This document shows positions 5,487 to 6,006 of a stretch of 6,006 bases of DNA, piece by piece. The DNA is from Phycisphaerales bacterium. GTDB lineage: Bacteria > Planctomycetota > Phycisphaerae > Sedimentisphaerales > Anaerohalosphaeraceae. The stretch spans positions 1 to 6,006 of the forward strand of contig DSDH01000226.1 in assembly GCA_011055475.1 (NCBI GenBank). The letters are read 5' to 3'. The position numbers were made by a program, and so were the translations under genes. Below the pieces are notes generated by a model. The model had not been told where the DNA came from, ran no database searches, and worked only from the letters and a program-made list of their open reading frames with translations. Position 1 is the stretch's first letter. Every line of letters begins with the position of its first letter.

Positions 5487-6006
5487 TCACTCGCCCCCGG
5501 CCGAGCGTTCGGCCAGCAGGGCCTGTTCCTGTTGCCTGTCCCAGTATGACACCCACCGCAACGGCGTCGGGCGGATATGCGGGTAGAGGATGGCCTTGCC
5601 GTCGATCCGTCCGGCCTCGATGTGCCGCAGCACGTCTACCGCGTTGTCGAGCGACCCGACCGCCGCAACGTACCGACCGGGGTCGATATCCCCCTCGACG
5701 ATTGCCCGCAGCGTCGCGGCCATATCGCTCGGATCGCCGCCGCTGGAGCCGACGACCTTGATCTCGCGGTAATGAACGGCCAGCGTGTCGAGCTGCAACA
5801 GGTGCCGACCGCGGGGCAGGCCGCCGAACAGATTGGCCACGCCGCCATCCGCGAGCCATTCGAGGGCCTCCTGCTGCACGGCCGGCACACCCACGGCCAA
5901 GATGATGTCGTCGGCCCCCCTGCCACCAGACAATTCCCGCGTTATCGCCTGCACCCTGTCGGGCAGAACGCACGCCAGATGAACGCCGCAGCAGCGGGCC
6001 TTCTCC
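5487..6006 (-). CDS. Zinc-type medium-chain alcohol/polyol dehydrogenase, C-terminal part (5' end outside window)
   Basis: The minus-strand frame is open from the right edge to the TGA at 5487-5489, giving 172 complete residues. They match the end of the NAD-binding domain and the C-terminal lobe of medium-chain (MDR) alcohol, sorbitol or threonine dehydrogenases: SGGRGADDIILAVG (fragment residues 26-39), then LADGGVANLFGGLPRG, VHYREIKVVGSSGGDP, and a final GRIDGKAILYPHI. The catalytic zinc site and glycine-rich NAD motif would lie in the missing N-terminal part, so zinc dependence is inferred from family resemblance. The extra 30 or so residues after KAILYP, rich in basic and aromatic residues, are a little unusual. 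The gene ends 16 bases before the mannitol dehydrogenase-family gene on the same strand, suggesting a polyol/sugar oxidation operon. The two cysteines at fragment positions 5-6 are not a recognised zinc motif. Confidence 0.85.
   Translation of the reverse strand, partial: EKARCCGVHLACVLPDRVQAITRELSGGRGADDIILAVGVPAVQQEALEWLADGGVANLFGGLPRGRHLLQLDTLAVHYREIKVVGSSGGDPSDMAATLRAIVEGDIDPGRYVAAVGSLDNAVDVLRHIEAGRIDGKAILYPHIRPTPLRWVSYWDRQQEQALLAERSAGGE

Overview
The window is high-GC bacterial chromosome with well-spaced metabolic and housekeeping genes. The closest resemblance I recognise is to Planctomycetota (possibly the Phycisphaerae side). The reasons are a GH32 enzyme with two extra N-terminal beta-rich regions, a secreted-enzyme-type 'neutral ceramidase-like' protein, an isolated rpmA, and a polyol dehydrogenase pair of a type I associate with that phylum. 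This placement comes from remembered family resemblance, not from a search.

Layout from left to right. (1) 1-672, plus strand: the C-terminal 223 residues of a neutral/alkaline non-lysosomal ceramidase-like protein, cut by the window edge. (2) 673-808: a short gap between convergent genes with only a weak hairpin. (3) 809-2944, minus strand: a complete secreted glycoside hydrolase family 32 enzyme (levanase/fructanase/invertase class) with all three GH32 acidic residues. (4) 2945-3395: the only long gene-free stretch, lying between divergent genes. It holds two strong palindromes whose matching 'head' sequences face each other (3116-3234), a REP/BIME-like arrangement, followed by a plausible promoter for rpmA. 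(5) 3396-3635, plus strand: rpmA (ribosomal protein bL27), alone rather than in the usual rplU-rpmA-obg order, ending in a convincing intrinsic terminator. (6) 3723-4205, plus strand: a hotdog-fold acyl-CoA thioesterase with a perfect Shine-Dalgarno. (7) 4202-5470, minus strand: a mannitol/polyol dehydrogenase-family protein whose stop codon overlaps the thioesterase stop by 4 nt. (8) 5487-6006, minus strand: the C-terminal 172 residues of a zinc-type medium-chain alcohol/polyol dehydrogenase, cut by the window edge and just upstream in the same operon as the previous gene.

Functionally, the minus-strand pair at the right end looks like part of a polyol or sugar oxidation operon. The GH32 enzyme would release fructose from fructans or sucrose outside the cytoplasm. 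A link between the two (fructose to polyol conversion) is conceivable, but they are separate transcription units. rpmA and the thioesterase are unrelated housekeeping genes. I see no defence system, CRISPR array, insertion sequence, tRNA or rRNA. The most unusual element is the paired palindromic repeat at 3116-3234; the second is the apparent replacement of the catalytic serine in the ceramidase-like protein.
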